64,000 nt of DNA, taken from assembly GCF_017356245.1 (NCBI RefSeq), contig NZ_JAFMZZ010000004.1:875163-939162 (forward strand), in the 5' to 3' direction. Shown in pieces: positions 26,276 through 36,189 of this stretch. A model generated the notes under the pieces. That model saw only the letters and a list, made by a program, of their open reading frames with translations, made no database searches and was not told where the DNA came from. Within the stretch, counting starts at the first letter, position 1. Each line of letters begins with the position of its first letter. The position numbers and the translations under genes were made by a program. Source of the DNA: Bordetella petrii (lineage in GTDB: Bacteria > Pseudomonadota > Gammaproteobacteria > Burkholderiales > Burkholderiaceae_B).

Positions 26276-26956
26276 TCAGGGGCGGGCGGCTCCCGAGGCG
26301 GCCCGCTGGAACGCCTGCAGCAGGGGCTGCAGGCGGGCGCCGCGGGTCTTGAGCGAGGCCTGGTTGACGATCAGGCGCGACGAAATGGCCATGATGTCTT
26401 CGACGGCGACCAGGTCGTTGGCGCGCAGGGTGCCGCCCGACGACACCAGGTCGACGATGCAGTCGGCCAGCCCGACCAGGGGGGCGAGCTCCATGGAGCC
26501 GTACAGCTTGATGATGTCGACGTACACGCCCTTGGCGGCGAAGTGCTCGCGGGCCGACTGGACGTATTTGGTGGCCACGCGCAGGCGCGCGCCCTGGTGC
26601 ACCGCGGCCTGGTAGTCGAAGCCGTTGCGCACCGCCACGCACAGCCGGCACTTGGCGATGTCGAGGTCGATGGGCTGGTACAGCCCGCCCGGGTGCTGGG
26701 CGGCGTGCTCGATCAGCACGTCTTTGCCGGCGATGCCCAGGTCGGCCGCGCCGTACTGCACATAGGTGGGCACATCGGAGGCGCGCACGATGATCAGCCG
26801 CAGGGCCGGATCGCTGGTGGGCAGGATCAGCTTGCGCGAGCTTTCGGGGTTCTCGGCGACCTCGATGCCGGCTTCGGCCAGCAGCGGCAGGGTTTCTTCG
26901 AAAATGCGGCCCTTGGACAGCGCCAGGGTGATGGGCGCGGCGGATGCGGGGCTCAT
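26276..26956 (-). CDS. hisG: ATP phosphoribosyltransferase, short form
   Basis: A 226-residue HisG_S, with [20 protein letters not shown] at the N-terminus, [32 protein letters not shown] and [11 protein letters not shown] (PRPP binding, about 165-175). It lacks the C-terminal regulatory domain of long HisG, so by family rule it needs a HisZ partner for activity and feedback by histidine; hisZ is not in this window. It catalyses the first step of the pathway. Its start overlaps the murA stop by four bases, linking histidine and peptidoglycan synthesis transcripts. Confidence 0.95.
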   Translation of the reverse strand: MSPASAAPITLALSKGRIFEETLPLLAEAGIEVAENPESSRKLILPTSDPALRLIIVRASDVPTYVQYGAADLGIAGKDVLIEHAAQHPGGLYQPIDLDIAKCRLCVAVRNGFDYQAAVHQGARLRVATKYVQSAREHFAAKGVYVDIIKLYGSMELAPLVGLADCIVDLVSSGGTLRANDLVAVEDIMAISSRLIVNQASLKTRGARLQPLLQAFQRAASGAARP

Positions 26957-28221
26957 GCGGATTCCTTGCCCGTCAGGCGCTGGATGTCGGCGCCCAGGGC
27001 GCGCAGTTTGACTTCCATTTTGTCGTAGCCGCGGTCCAGGTGGTAGATGCGGTCGACCTGGGTCTGGCCTTCGGCGGCCAGGCCGGCGATGACCAGGCTC
27101 GCCGAGGCGCGCAGGTCGGTGGCCATGACGGCGGCGCCCGACAGGCGGGCCACGCCGCGCACCACGGCGGTGTGGCCGTCGATGTCGATATCGGCGCCCA
27201 TGCGGCGCAGTTCCTGCACGTGCATGTAGCGGTTCTCGAAGATGTTCTCGACGATGACGGCGGTGCCCTGCGCCACGGTGTCCAGCGCCATCAGCTGGGC
27301 CTGCATGTCGGTGGCGAAGCCGGGGTATTCGTGGGTGCGCGCGCCCACCGCGCGCGGCCGGCCCTGCATGGCGCCGCGGATCCAGTCGGGGCCGGTTTCG
27401 ATGGTGAGGCCCGCCTCGACCAGCTTGTCGAGCGTGGCGCCCAGGGTATCGGGGGCGGCATTGCGCAGCGTGATGTCACCGCCGGCCGCGCCCACGGCGC
27501 ACAGGAACGTGCCGGCCTCGATGCGGTCGGGGATGACGCTGTGTTCGGCGCCGTGCAGGCTGGCCACGCCGTCGATGACGATGCGGTCGGTGCCCTGGCC
27601 CTGGATGCGGGCGCCCATCTTGATGAGCAGTTCGGCCAGGTCGACGATTTCGGGCTCGCGAGCGGCGTTTTCGAGCACGGTCTGCCCTTCGGCCAGCACG
27701 GCGGCCATCAGCAGGTTTTCGGTGCCCGTCACGGTGACCATGTCGGTGCGGATGGAGGCGCCCTTCAGGCGCGTGGCCTGCGCCACCACGAAGCCGTGTT
27801 CGATGCGGATATCGGCGCCCAGGGCCGCCATGCCCTTGATGTGCTGGTCGACCGGCCGCTGGCCGATGGTGCAGCCGCCCGGCAGGCTGACGCGCGCCTG
27901 GCCGAAGCGCGCCAGCAGCGGCCCCAGCACCAGGATGGACGCGCGCATGGTCTTGACCAGGTCGTAGGGGGCCTCGAGCTTGTCGAGCTGGCTGGCCTGC
28001 AGGGTGACGATGCCGTCGGCGCCGCGCTCGGCCCGCACACCCATGCGGGCCAGCAGGCGCAGCATGGTAGAGGTGTCGTTCAGGTCGGGCACGTTGGCCA
28101 GCACCACCGGGTCGGCGGTGAGCAGGCCGGCGCACAGGATGGGCAGGGCCGAGTTCTTGGCGCCCGAGATGGCGATTTCGCCGCGCAGTTGCGCGCCGCC
28201 GGTGATGCGTAGCTTGTCCAT
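26953..28221 (-). CDS. murA: UDP-N-acetylglucosamine 1-carboxyvinyltransferase
   Basis: A 422-residue enolpyruvyl transferase starting [20 protein letters not shown] with AKNSALPIL next. The catalytic cysteine loop is [20 protein letters not shown] (Cys about 118), so fosfomycin sensitivity is expected from sequence. Later motifs include [20 protein letters not shown] and [16 protein letters not shown]. First committed step of peptidoglycan synthesis in the cytoplasm. The start overlaps the bolA-like stop (TGATG). Confidence 0.97.
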   Translation of the reverse strand: MDKLRITGGAQLRGEIAISGAKNSALPILCAGLLTADPVVLANVPDLNDTSTMLRLLARMGVRAERGADGIVTLQASQLDKLEAPYDLVKTMRASILVLGPLLARFGQARVSLPGGCTIGQRPVDQHIKGMAALGADIRIEHGFVVAQATRLKGASIRTDMVTVTGTENLLMAAVLAEGQTVLENAAREPEIVDLAELLIKMGARIQGQGTDRIVIDGVASLHGAEHSVIPDRIEAGTFLCAVGAAGGDITLRNAAPDTLGATLDKLVEAGLTIETGPDWIRGAMQGRPRAVGARTHEYPGFATDMQAQLMALDTVAQGTAVIVENIFENRYMHVQELRRMGADIDIDGHTAVVRGVARLSGAAVMATDLRASASLVIAGLAAEGQTQVDRIYHLDRGYDKMEVKLRALGADIQRLTGKESA

Positions 28222-28466
28222 CAGTTGCCTGCCTTGGCGTATTCTTCGGGAGTCATGGTGCGCATGGACAGCGCGTGGATTTCGGCCTTCATGCGTTCGC
28301 CCAGCGCGGCGTACACCAACTGGTGCCGCGCGATCAGGCGCTTGCCTTCGAAGGCCGGGCTGACGATGACCGCGTCGAAGTGCGAGCCGTCGCCCTGCAC
28401 GTCCAGGTGGTCGCAGGGCAGGCCGTCGGCGATGTATTGGCGGACCTGCTCGGGGGTGGGTAGCAT
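28221..28466 (-). CDS. BolA/IbaG family protein
   Basis: An 81-residue BolA-fold protein: [64 protein letters not shown]. BolA-type proteins pair with monothiol glutaredoxins and take part in Fe-S or envelope-stress responses; IbaG is the form commonly found next to murA. It overlaps murA by one base and follows the ABC permease by 5 bp, the conserved order in gamma- and betaproteobacteria. Confidence 0.92.
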   Translation of the reverse strand: MLPTPEQVRQYIADGLPCDHLDVQGDGSHFDAVIVSPAFEGKRLIARHQLVYAALGERMKAEIHALSMRTMTPEEYAKAGN

Positions 28467-28471
28467 GGACG

Positions 28472-29281
28472 TCAGTTCCTGAGTTTGTAGCCGCTGGCCA
28501 GCAGCCGCATCGTGAAGATCGCCAGCACGGCGAAGACTCCCGATACCACGGCCAGGCTGTGCCACGGCGAGACATCCGACATCGAGAAAAACCCGTAGCG
28601 GAAGCCGTCGATAGTGTAGAAGATGGGGTTCCAGTGCGACACCGCCTGCCAGAACGGCGGCAGCGTGTGGATGGAATAGAACACGCCGGACAAGAACGTG
28701 GCCGGCATGATCAGGAAGTTCTGGAAAACCGCCAGCTGGTCGAATTTCTCGGACCACAGCCCGGCCACCAGGCCCAGCGTGCCCATGATGCCGCTGGCCA
28801 GGATGGCGAAGACCACGATCCAGACCGGATGGGCCGGCGGCAGCGGCGTGAAGCATATGGCCACCAGCCACACACAGGCGCCCACCGCCAGGCCGCGCGC
28901 CATGGCCGCCAGCAGGTAGGCCGAGAAGATCTCGCGGTGCGACAGCGGCGGCAGCAGCACGAACACCAGGTTGCCGGTGATGCGGCTCTGGATCAGCGAC
29001 GACGACGGGTTGGCGAAGGCATTCTGCAGCATGCTCATCATCATCAGCCCGGGGATCAGGAACGAGGTGTACGGCACGGTGCCGTACACCATGACGCGCC
29101 CTTCCAGCACGTGGGCGAACACCAGCAGGTACAGCAAGGCCGTGACCACCGGGGCGGCGATGGTCTGGAAGGCGACTTTCCAGAAGCGCAGCAGTTCTTT
29201 GCGCAACAGGGTGGGAAAGCCCGAGCCGGCATCCAGGCGGGGCTGCACCAGCGGCGCGGCGGGAGTAAGCGGCGGGGTCAC
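28472..29281 (-). CDS. ABC-2 type exporter permease
   Basis: A 269-residue permease with six predicted membrane helices and the ABC-2 signature regions ([63 protein letters not shown]). The start is GTG at 29281, overlapping the ATPase stop as GTGA, which fixes it. The pair matches the YadG/YadH-type exporter often found beside mla and murA. Substrate unknown; an envelope role is inferred from neighbours. Confidence 0.9.
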   Translation of the reverse strand: MTPPLTPAAPLVQPRLDAGSGFPTLLRKELLRFWKVAFQTIAAPVVTALLYLLVFAHVLEGRVMVYGTVPYTSFLIPGLMMMSMLQNAFANPSSSLIQSRITGNLVFVLLPPLSHREIFSAYLLAAMARGLAVGACVWLVAICFTPLPPAHPVWIVVFAILASGIMGTLGLVAGLWSEKFDQLAVFQNFLIMPATFLSGVFYSIHTLPPFWQAVSHWNPIFYTIDGFRYGFFSMSDVSPWHSLAVVSGVFAVLAIFTMRLLASGYKLRN

Positions 29282-30087
29282 GAGGCGATCTCTTCGGGTT
29301 CGAGGTCGGCCACGGGGGCGTCGTCGCGGTGCATGATGCGCACGAAGGCGTCTTCGAGGTCGACGCCGCCCACGCGCGCCAGCAGCGCCTGGGTGGTGTC
29401 CAGCGCCACGATGCGGCCGCCCTTGAGCATGGCGATGCGCCCGCACAGCGCCTCGGCTTCTTCCAGGTAGTGCGTGGTAAGCATGATGGTGTGGCCGGCC
29501 TTGTTCAGGCGCGAGATGAATTCCCACAGGGTGCGTCGCAGGTCGACGTCGACGCCCGCGGTGGGCTCGTCGAGCACGATGACGGGCGGCCGGTGCACCA
29601 GCGCCTGGGCCACCAGCACGCGCCGCTTCATGCCGCCCGACAGCGCGCGCATGTTGGCGTTGGCCTTGTCGGCCAGCCCCAGGTTGAACAGGATTTCGTC
29701 GATCCAGTCGTCGTTTTTGCGCAGGCCGAAATAGCCGGACTGGATGCGCAGGGTTTCGCGCACGGTGAAGAACGGGTCGTAGACCAGCTCTTGCGGCACC
29801 ACGCCCAGGGCGCGGCGGGCCGATTTGTAGTCGGCGGCGACATCGTAGCCGCACACGCTGGCGCGGCCGCCGGTGGCGCGGGCCAGGCCGGCCAGGATGG
29901 AAATCAGGGTGGTCTTGCCGGCGCCGTTGGGGCCCAGCAGGCCGAAGAATTCACCCGGCTCGATGGTGAGGCTGACGTCGTTCAGGGCCTGGAAGCCGGG
30001 GCCGGCGGTGTGCCCAAGCAGCTTTTTCCAGCCCGGCGAGCGCGGCGGGTAGATCTTGGAGACGTGGTCTAGACTGACGGCGGACAT
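29278..30087 (-). CDS. ABC exporter ATP-binding protein
   Basis: A 269-residue ATPase: Walker A GPNGAGKTTL (about 52-61), Q-loop PQELVYDPFFTVRE, signature LSGGMKRRVLVAQALVHRPP, Walker B VIVLDEPTAGVD and H-loop LTTHYLEEAEALC. It resembles YadG/NodI-type ATPases for ABC-2 exporters. It partners the permease downstream and lies 81 bp after mlaC. Confidence 0.93.
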   Translation of the reverse strand: MSAVSLDHVSKIYPPRSPGWKKLLGHTAGPGFQALNDVSLTIEPGEFFGLLGPNGAGKTTLISILAGLARATGGRASVCGYDVAADYKSARRALGVVPQELVYDPFFTVRETLRIQSGYFGLRKNDDWIDEILFNLGLADKANANMRALSGGMKRRVLVAQALVHRPPVIVLDEPTAGVDVDLRRTLWEFISRLNKAGHTIMLTTHYLEEAEALCGRIAMLKGGRIVALDTTQALLARVGGVDLEDAFVRIMHRDDAPVADLEPEEIAS

Positions 30088-30168
30088 GACAGCGGCGGGA
30101 TAGCCCTGGAAAGAGCGAATCGCCCATTATAAATGGCGGCCGCGGCCCGGCCGCGGCCGGCGCGCGGC

Positions 30169-30801
30169 TTACTGGTTGCGCTGGTTCAGGGCCTTGATCA
30201 GGCCGTCGATGCCGGACTGGTTGATCTGCTGGGCGAACTGGTTGCGGTAGTTCTGGATCAGCCAGATGCCTTCGACGTTCATGTCGTAGATGCGCCAGCC
30301 CTGCTGGGGGTCTTTTTCCAGCCGGTAGTCCACGCCCACCGGCTGCCCGTTGGCCTGGGTGATCAGGCTGCGCACCACCACGTCGTCGGCGTTGGGGTCG
30401 CCGCGAAACGGCAGCAGCTTGATGGTGGTGGCCTGGGTAACCCCGGTCAGGGCGCCGCTGTAGGTGCGGATCAGGGTGCCCCGGAACGCGTCGGCCAGCG
30501 CCGTCTGCTGTTCGGGGGTGGCCTGGCGCCAGTAGCGGCCGGCGGCCAGCCGGGTGGTCTTGCGGAAATCGACGTAGGGCAGGATGTACGTGTCGACCGC
30601 CTGATTGACGCGGGCCAGGTCGCCCGAACGCAGCTGGCTGTCGCCCTTGAGCGCGTCCAGGGCTTCGTTGGCCGCATCCAGCACGAACTTGTCGGGCGCG
30701 CCATGGGGGTCGGGCTTGGCCTGGGCGGCGGTGGCGGCCAGCAGGCCGAGCACGCCTGCCAGGAACAGGCGCTGCAACAGGGAATAGACAGGAAACCGCA
30801 T
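30169..30801 (-). CDS. mlaC: Periplasmic phospholipid carrier MlaC
   Basis: A 210-residue soluble periplasmic protein with a signal peptide (LLQRLFLAGVLGLLAATAAQA) and the Tol-Tol_Ttg2 fold: VDTYILPYVDFRKTTRLAAG, RYWRQATPEQQTALADAF, LIRTYSGALTG, and GWRIYDMNVEGIWLIQNYRN. It ferries phospholipids between MlaA in the outer membrane and MlaFEDB in the inner membrane. No mlaB is present downstream. Confidence 0.95.
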   Translation of the reverse strand: MRFPVYSLLQRLFLAGVLGLLAATAAQAKPDPHGAPDKFVLDAANEALDALKGDSQLRSGDLARVNQAVDTYILPYVDFRKTTRLAAGRYWRQATPEQQTALADAFRGTLIRTYSGALTGVTQATTIKLLPFRGDPNADDVVVRSLITQANGQPVGVDYRLEKDPQQGWRIYDMNVEGIWLIQNYRNQFAQQINQSGIDGLIKALNQRNQ

Positions 30802-30834
30802 GAGAACTCCTTGCTGGAAGGGGGCGCCGCGCCG

Positions 30835-31668
30835 TTACGGCTTGGGCGCGGGCGCGGCCGGCTGGGCCGCAGCCGGCGCGGAGGTGGGCGCTGCCGCGTC
30901 GTCGCCATCGTCACTGTAGTCGGGCAGGCTGTCGTCGCTGTAATCGGGCAGGCTGCCTTCGCCGGTGGCGGTGCCGCGCACCATGGCGGCACGGCGCTGC
31001 AGGTACGCGTCGCGCACGAAGCTGTACGGGTCGAGCGCGACCCGGTCGACCATGTCGGTGGTGTCGAGCAGGCTGGCGCGGGTGTCGACGATGTCGAGGC
31101 CCCACAGCGAGTTGCGCCAGCGGGTGTTTTCAATGGCGCCCGGGTTGGAATAGGTGACGATGCCGCCCTGCCAGTCTCCGATCAGGCCCACGCCGTCACG
31201 CACCGAGCTGGCGCCCAGCAGCGGCAGCACCAGGTACGGGCCCTGGCCGAAGCCCCACACGCCCAGCGTGGTGCCGAAATCGTTGGGGATCTTGCGCGCC
31301 CCGTTGGCCGAGGCCACGTCGAAGCAGCCGCCGATGCCCATGGTGGTGTTGAACAGGAAGCGCCCCAGGGTGTTGACGAAGTCGTGGCCGCGGCCCTGCA
31401 GGAAGCTGTTGGTGGCGCCCCAGAGGTCGCCCACGTTGCTGAATATGTTGTGGATGCAGCTGCGCACGGGCTGCGGAGTGACGTAGGTATAGGCCTGCGC
31501 CACGGGCTTGAGCAGCGCGCGGTCGACCGTGTCGTTGAACTTGTACACGCCGCGGTTGAAGCCTTCCCAGGGGTCGCGCGGGTCGGGGTTGCCGGGCGTG
31601 GCGCAGCCCGCCGTCAGGGCGCATGCGGCCAGGGCGGAGGCAAAGCGGGCGTAAGTAGGCATATTCAT
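30835..31668 (-). CDS. mlaA: Outer-membrane lipoprotein MlaA (VacJ)
   Basis: A 277-residue lipoprotein: signal with lipobox LTAGC (Cys about 21), then PRDPWEGFNRGVYKFNDTVD, FLFNTTMGIGGCFDVAS, GTTLGVWGFGQGPYLVLPLL and DPYSFVRDAYLQRR, all MlaA hallmarks. The C-terminus has an acidic repeated SLPDYSDD motif and a Pro/Ala tail. It extracts mislocalised phospholipid from the outer leaflet. In E. coli mlaA is unlinked; here it sits between mlaD and mlaC. The ATG at 31668 gives the shortest complete lipoprotein signal. Confidence 0.94.
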   Translation of the reverse strand: MNMPTYARFASALAACALTAGCATPGNPDPRDPWEGFNRGVYKFNDTVDRALLKPVAQAYTYVTPQPVRSCIHNIFSNVGDLWGATNSFLQGRGHDFVNTLGRFLFNTTMGIGGCFDVASANGARKIPNDFGTTLGVWGFGQGPYLVLPLLGASSVRDGVGLIGDWQGGIVTYSNPGAIENTRWRNSLWGLDIVDTRASLLDTTDMVDRVALDPYSFVRDAYLQRRAAMVRGTATGEGSLPDYSDDSLPDYSDDGDDAAAPTSAPAAAQPAAPAPKP

Positions 31669-31773
31669 GATCGGACGGGCCCCGGGAGAAAGTTCGGGTC
31701 GGTTCTCAGTGTGCCGGCGTGGCAGCCATGCGCGGTTGACGGGCAATTATGTAGGGCGCGGCGGGAAAAGACG

Positions 31774-32250
31774 TCAATTCCCCGGCGCAGAGCCCTGTTT
31801 TTCGGCGGTGCCGTACAGGAACTTGCTGATCAGCTGTTCCAGCACGACAGCGCTCTGGGTGTAGCGGATTTTTCCGCCGTCGGCGAAGTTGTCTTCTTCG
31901 CTGCCGGCCGACAGCCCCACGTATTGTTCGCCCAGCAGGCCCGAAGTCAGGATGGACGCGGAGGAATCTTTGGGGAATTGGTAGCCTTCTTCCAGGTTCA
32001 GCGTGACCACGGCCTGGAAGACCTTGTCGTCGAAGCTGATCTTGCCGACCCGGCCCACCACCACGCCGGCGCTCTTGACCGGGGCGCGGGCCTTCAGGCC
32101 CCCGATGTTGTCGAAGTTGGCGGTCAGGGTGTAGGTGGGGGCAAACGAAAAGCTGCTGAGATTGCCGGCCCGCAGGGCCAGGAACACCAGCGCGGCGGCG
32201 CCCAGCAGCACGAAGAGCCCTACCCAGAAATCGGTTTTTTCGCGTGACAT
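31774..32250 (-). CDS. mlaD: MCE-domain protein MlaD
   Basis: A 158-residue protein: short cytoplasmic start, one N-terminal membrane helix (VGLFVLLGAAALVFLALRAG), an MCE domain (YTLTANFDNIGGLKARAPVKSAG, VVGRVGKISFDD) and SGLLGEQYVGLSAG. MlaD forms the periplasmic hexameric ring that receives lipid from MlaC. It lies 12 bp after mlaE. Confidence 0.95.
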   Translation of the reverse strand: MSREKTDFWVGLFVLLGAAALVFLALRAGNLSSFSFAPTYTLTANFDNIGGLKARAPVKSAGVVVGRVGKISFDDKVFQAVVTLNLEEGYQFPKDSSASILTSGLLGEQYVGLSAGSEEDNFADGGKIRYTQSAVVLEQLISKFLYGTAEKQGSAPGN

Positions 32251-32262
32251 GATGAATCCGTA

Positions 32263-33042
32263 TCAATTGCCAAACATCAGGGCGGTAAGTAGGAAGTCGA
32301 GGCCCAGCACCGCCAGCGAGCCCACCACCACGGTGCGCGTGGTGGCGCGCGCCACGCCTTCGGGCGTGGGCCGCGCCTGCCAGCCTTCGTAAAGCGCCAC
32401 CAGGGTGACGGTAACGCCGAACACCAGGCTTTTCAGCACGCCGTTGGCTACGTCGTTCCAGACATCGACGCCGTTCTGCATCTGCGACCAGAACGCGCCG
32501 GCGTCGACGCCGATGAGCAGCACGCCCACCACCCAGCCGCCCAGGATGCCCACCATGGAAAACACGGCGGCCAGCACCGGCATGGCGATGATGCCGCCCC
32601 AGAAGCGCGGCACCAGCACGCGCCGCATGGGGTCGACCGCCATGACTTCCATGGCGGCAAGCTGCTCGCCGGCTTTCATGAGGCCGATTTCGGCGGTCAG
32701 CGAGGTGCCGGCCCGCCCGGCGAACAGCAGGGCGGTGACTACCGGGCCCAGTTCGCGCACCAGCGACAGCGCCACCAGCAGGCCCAGGGCCTCTTCGGAC
32801 CCGTAGCGGTTCAGCGTGTAGTAGCCCTGCAGCCCGAGCACGAAGCCCACGAACATGCCGGATACGATGATGATCAGCAGCGAATAGTTGCCGATGAAAT
32901 GGACTTGCTGAGACACCAGCCGCGGGCGCGACACGGCGATGCCGCTGCGCGCCAGCATGGCGCCCAGGAACCGGGTGAAGAACCCCACGCCGCTGACCTG
33001 CGCGCGCACCCAGCCGCCCAGCGCCTGTATCGGCCCGCTCAT
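32263..33042 (-). CDS. mlaE: Phospholipid ABC transporter permease MlaE
   Basis: A 259-residue permease with the MlaE motifs [39 protein letters not shown] and [20 protein letters not shown] plus [20 protein letters not shown]. Inner-membrane core of the Mla retrograde lipid system. It overlaps mlaF by four bases (ATGA). Confidence 0.96.
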   Translation of the reverse strand: MSGPIQALGGWVRAQVSGVGFFTRFLGAMLARSGIAVSRPRLVSQQVHFIGNYSLLIIIVSGMFVGFVLGLQGYYTLNRYGSEEALGLLVALSLVRELGPVVTALLFAGRAGTSLTAEIGLMKAGEQLAAMEVMAVDPMRRVLVPRFWGGIIAMPVLAAVFSMVGILGGWVVGVLLIGVDAGAFWSQMQNGVDVWNDVANGVLKSLVFGVTVTLVALYEGWQARPTPEGVARATTRTVVVGSLAVLGLDFLLTALMFGN

Positions 33043-33875
33043 GGTTTGCGTCCTTCTTGTTGCGCCAGCCAGGCCTGGAAGGCCGGCGTGTCGGGGTACT
33101 GGAAGGCCACCGGCCCGTCGGGTTCGCCGCGCAGGAACTGCCTGACGTACGGGTCTTGCGAGTCGGACAGCGTTTGCGGCGTGCCGGCGGCCACCAGCCG
33201 CCCTTGCCCCACTAAATAGACCTGGTCGGCGATGGCGAAGGATTCTTGCACGTCGTGCGTGATCAGCACCGAGGCGCAGTGCAGGCGGTCGGCCAGGTCG
33301 CGGATCAGGCGGGCGGTGATGCCCATGGAGATCGGGTCCAGGCCGGCGAAGGGCTCGTCGTACAGGATGAGTTCGGGTTCCAGCACCACGGCGCGGGCCA
33401 GCGCCACGCGCCGCGACATGCCGCCGGAGATCTCGGCCACCCGCAGGTGCGCGGCGGCCCGCAGGCCGACCGCGTCGAGTTTGTCGAGCACCCGCGCGGT
33501 GACTTCGGGTTCGGGCAGGCGGGTGTGCTCGCGCAGCGGGAAGGCGACGTTTTCGAAGACGTTCAGGTCGGTGAACAGCGCGCCCTGCTGGAACAGCACG
33601 CCCATGCGCTTGCGCAGGGCCTGCACGCCGTCGCCGCCGGCCTGGCCGATATCGGTGCCGAATACCCGCACCTGGCCGCGCAGCGCCGGCAACTGGCCGG
33701 TGGCCGCGCGCAGCAGCGTGGTCTTGCCCGAGCCCGAGCCGCCCATGACGGCCACCACCTGGCCTGCCTGGACGGCCATGTTGATGTCCTGCAATACCGT
33801 GAAGTCGCCATAGCCCAGCGCCACCCCGTCGAGCGACAGGGCGAGGTCCGGGCTATTGGTAGTGGTTTCGGGCAT
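33039..33875 (-). CDS. mlaF: Phospholipid ABC transporter ATPase MlaF
   Basis: A 278-residue ATPase: Walker [17 protein letters not shown], signature [20 protein letters not shown], Walker [16 protein letters not shown] and H-loop [20 protein letters not shown]. The ATG at 33875 is preferred over an upstream TTG in the track of possible starts. First gene of the long minus-strand run mlaFEDAC - ABC exporter - bolA - murA - his - tat. Confidence 0.95.
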   Translation of the reverse strand: MPETTTNSPDLALSLDGVALGYGDFTVLQDINMAVQAGQVVAVMGGSGSGKTTLLRAATGQLPALRGQVRVFGTDIGQAGGDGVQALRKRMGVLFQQGALFTDLNVFENVAFPLREHTRLPEPEVTARVLDKLDAVGLRAAAHLRVAEISGGMSRRVALARAVVLEPELILYDEPFAGLDPISMGITARLIRDLADRLHCASVLITHDVQESFAIADQVYLVGQGRLVAAGTPQTLSDSQDPYVRQFLRGEPDGPVAFQYPDTPAFQAWLAQQEGRKP

Positions 33876-34067
33876 GGGCAATGGCAAGTGGGCCGGGGCC
33901 GGCAAAGGTGGGCCCCGGCGGCGGCGACCATTGTAACGTGCCCTTGTGCCGCCGCTTGTGTGCCCAATGGTGACCTTATTGCAGCCTTATGTTGCCATTT
34001 TTGGTCACTTGCGCCCATTTTCGGGTTGCACGCGGTGATCGCCCCGCGCTGCTTGCCCGGCGGGCCA

Positions 34068-35249
34068 CTACGCCCGCTGCGGCAGCGCCAGCGCCCCGGC
34101 CGCCAGCAGCGCCGCGCTGGCCGCCAGCACGGCCGGCAGCCCGATGCCATGGCGGGCCGCCCATGCCGCGGCCAGCGGGCCCAGGATCTGGCCCAGGGCG
34201 AAGGCGGCCGTCATGGCGGCCGCGGCGCGGGCGGCGTTGGCGCCGGCGCCGCGCCGGGCGGCCTGCATGCCGGCCTGGGTGATGACCACGAACGTGCCGC
34301 CCACCAGCAGCGCCGCCAGGGCGATGGCGCCCAGCGAATCCAGCAGGGCCGGCGCCGCCATGCCGGCGGCCATCAGCAATTGGGCGGCGCGCCAGATGCG
34401 CCGTTCGTCGCGGCCGCGCGCCAGGCGCGGCGCCAGCAGGCAGGACACGGCGGCCGCGGCGCCGAAGCAGGGCCATACCCAGCCGAACACGGCGGGGTCG
34501 GGCACCTGCGCCTTGGCCATGGCGGGCAGGAACGTGGCCGGCACGATATAGCCCATGCCGAACAGCCCGTAATGCGGCACCAGCCAGCGCGCGCCGCGGT
34601 CGCCAGGGGCGGCCGGCGCCGGCTGGTCCGGGGCGGCCGGCGCGGCGGCCGGGGCCGAAGCGGGGCCGGGCGAGCGCGCCAAGGCGATCGCCACCAGGGC
34701 GCTGGCCGCCAACGCCAGCACGCCCAGCGCCCGCCAGCTGGCGTCCGCCCCCGCGCCCTGCCGCATCAGCGCCAGACAGGCCAGCCCGCTGGCGGCGATG
34801 CCGATGCCCACGCCGGCGTAAGTCCAGTTCATGACCGGCCCTTCGCGCGGGTCGCCGGCCGGCACGGGGCGCCAGGCGGCCACGCAGATGAAGGTGCAGG
34901 CGCTGGCATAGCCGGCCGCCAGGCGCAGCGCCAGCCAGGCCGCCATGCCGTCGAGCTGGCCCATGGCCAGCGTCAGCAGGCCGGCGGCGGCCAGGCTGCC
35001 CAGCAGGCCCGCGCGCAGGCGCCGGATGGGAAACGCCACCGCCGCCAGGGCGCCCAGCAGGTAGCCGGCATAGTTGGCCGAGGCCAGCCAGCCGCCCTGC
35101 GCCAGGCTGAGGCCGGCGTCCTGGGCCATCAGCGGCCACAACGGGGTGAAGGCGAACCGGCCGATGCCCATGGCGACCGCCAGGGCGGCCAGGCCGGGCC
35201 AGGCCAGAAGCAGAGGGAAGGATGAGCGGGGGATCGAGGCGGCTGGCAT
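34068..35249 (-). CDS. YbfB/YjiJ family MFS transporter
   Basis: A 393-residue twelve-span MFS protein of the YbfB/YjiJ group, with the diagnostic MGIGRFAFTPLWPLMAQDAG in helix 1, ASANYAGYLLGALAAVAFPI in helix 2, and GVGIGIAASGLACLALM in helix 5. A long Ala/Pro linker (about 220-240) joins the two halves. Substrate unknown; members are thought to export small molecules. It is divergent from a LysR gene 64 bp away that probably regulates it. Confidence 0.88.
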   Translation of the reverse strand: MPAASIPRSSFPLLLAWPGLAALAVAMGIGRFAFTPLWPLMAQDAGLSLAQGGWLASANYAGYLLGALAAVAFPIRRLRAGLLGSLAAAGLLTLAMGQLDGMAAWLALRLAAGYASACTFICVAAWRPVPAGDPREGPVMNWTYAGVGIGIAASGLACLALMRQGAGADASWRALGVLALAASALVAIALARSPGPASAPAAAPAAPDQPAPAAPGDRGARWLVPHYGLFGMGYIVPATFLPAMAKAQVPDPAVFGWVWPCFGAAAAVSCLLAPRLARGRDERRIWRAAQLLMAAGMAAPALLDSLGAIALAALLVGGTFVVITQAGMQAARRGAGANAARAAAAMTAAFALGQILGPLAAAWAARHGIGLPAVLAASAALLAAGALALPQRA

Positions 35250-35313
35250 GCGGCCAGTCTAGGCGAGTATGATTATCATGAAAAGTGAATAATAGAGAAT
35301 ATAAGTTCTTGAA

Positions 35314-36189
35314 ATGAGAAACTTGGATCTCGATGCGCTGCAGATATTCAAGGCCGTGGCCGAGCGCGGCGGGGTGGCGCGCGCTGCCGCGCACCTGAAC
35401 CGGGTGCAATCCAATGTGTCTACCCGGCTGCGCCAGCTTGAAAGCGCGCTGGGCGCCACGCTGTTCCAGCGCCAGAACCGGCGCCTGGTGCTGTCGGCGC
35501 AGGGCCGTGTGCTGCTGGATTACGCCGAGCGCCTGCTGCAGCTGTCGGACGAAGCGCAGGCGGCTTTGCGCGCCGGCGCGCCGGGCGGCCTGCTGCGCGT
35601 GGGCACCATGGAAAGCACGGCGGCGGCGCGGTTGCCGCCCATTCTGGCGGCCTATCACGGCGCCTGGCCCCAGGTGCGCATTGAACTGGTGTCGGGCACC
35701 AGCGGCGCGCTGGTCAACCAGGTGCACCGCGGCGATATCGAAGCCGCGTTCGTGGCCCGGCCCTACGCCGAAGACGGCCTGGATGCCGTGCCCGCTTTCA
35801 CCGAAGACCTGGCGCTGATTTCTCCCCTGGCCCGTCCGCCGGTGGCGCGGGCGCAAGACTTGCGCGGCGCCACGCTCATCGCTTTCAGCACCGGATGTTC
35901 GTACCGCCGCATCCTGGAAGCCTGGCTGGCCCGGGAAAACGTGGCGCCCGGCAACATCATGGAGTTCGCCTCGTATCACGCCATCGTGGCCTGCGTGGCC
36001 GCCGGCACGGGCGTGGCCATTGTGCCGCGCTCGGTGCTGGGCGTGCTGCAGGCCGGGGCCACGCTGCGGGTGCGCGCCCTGCCGCAGCCTTTTGCCCAGG
36101 CGCGCACCATGCTGGTGTGGCGCCGCGGGCACCAGTCGCCCGCGCTGGACGCCTTGCGCGCCGGGCTGCCCGGCGAGGCGGCCGGCTAG
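35314..36189 (+). CDS. LysR family transcriptional regulator
   Basis: A 291-residue LysR protein: DNA-binding domain DLDALQIFKAVAERGGVARAA, HLNRVQSNVSTRLRQLESAL, GATLFQRQNRRLVLSAQG, then an effector domain resembling the PtrR/putrescine or sulfonate-type regulators (LLRVGTMESTAAARLPPILA, RGDIEAAFVARP). It is divergent from the MFS gene. Its stop overlaps that of the convergent ompW gene. Regulation of the exporter is inferred from position. The intergenic gap contains the near-palindrome ATGATTATCAT. Confidence 0.9.
   Translation: MRNLDLDALQIFKAVAERGGVARAAAHLNRVQSNVSTRLRQLESALGATLFQRQNRRLVLSAQGRVLLDYAERLLQLSDEAQAALRAGAPGGLLRVGTMESTAAARLPPILAAYHGAWPQVRIELVSGTSGALVNQVHRGDIEAAFVARPYAEDGLDAVPAFTEDLALISPLARPPVARAQDLRGATLIAFSTGCSYRRILEAWLARENVAPGNIMEFASYHAIVACVAAGTGVAIVPRSVLGVLQAGATLRVRALPQPFAQARTMLVWRRGHQSPALDALRAGLPGEAAG

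Noticed and set aside
30133..32247. A 704-codon open frame opposite mlaC, mlaA and mlaD
   Set aside because: Antisense to three well-identified genes with proper signals; no domain in the translation.
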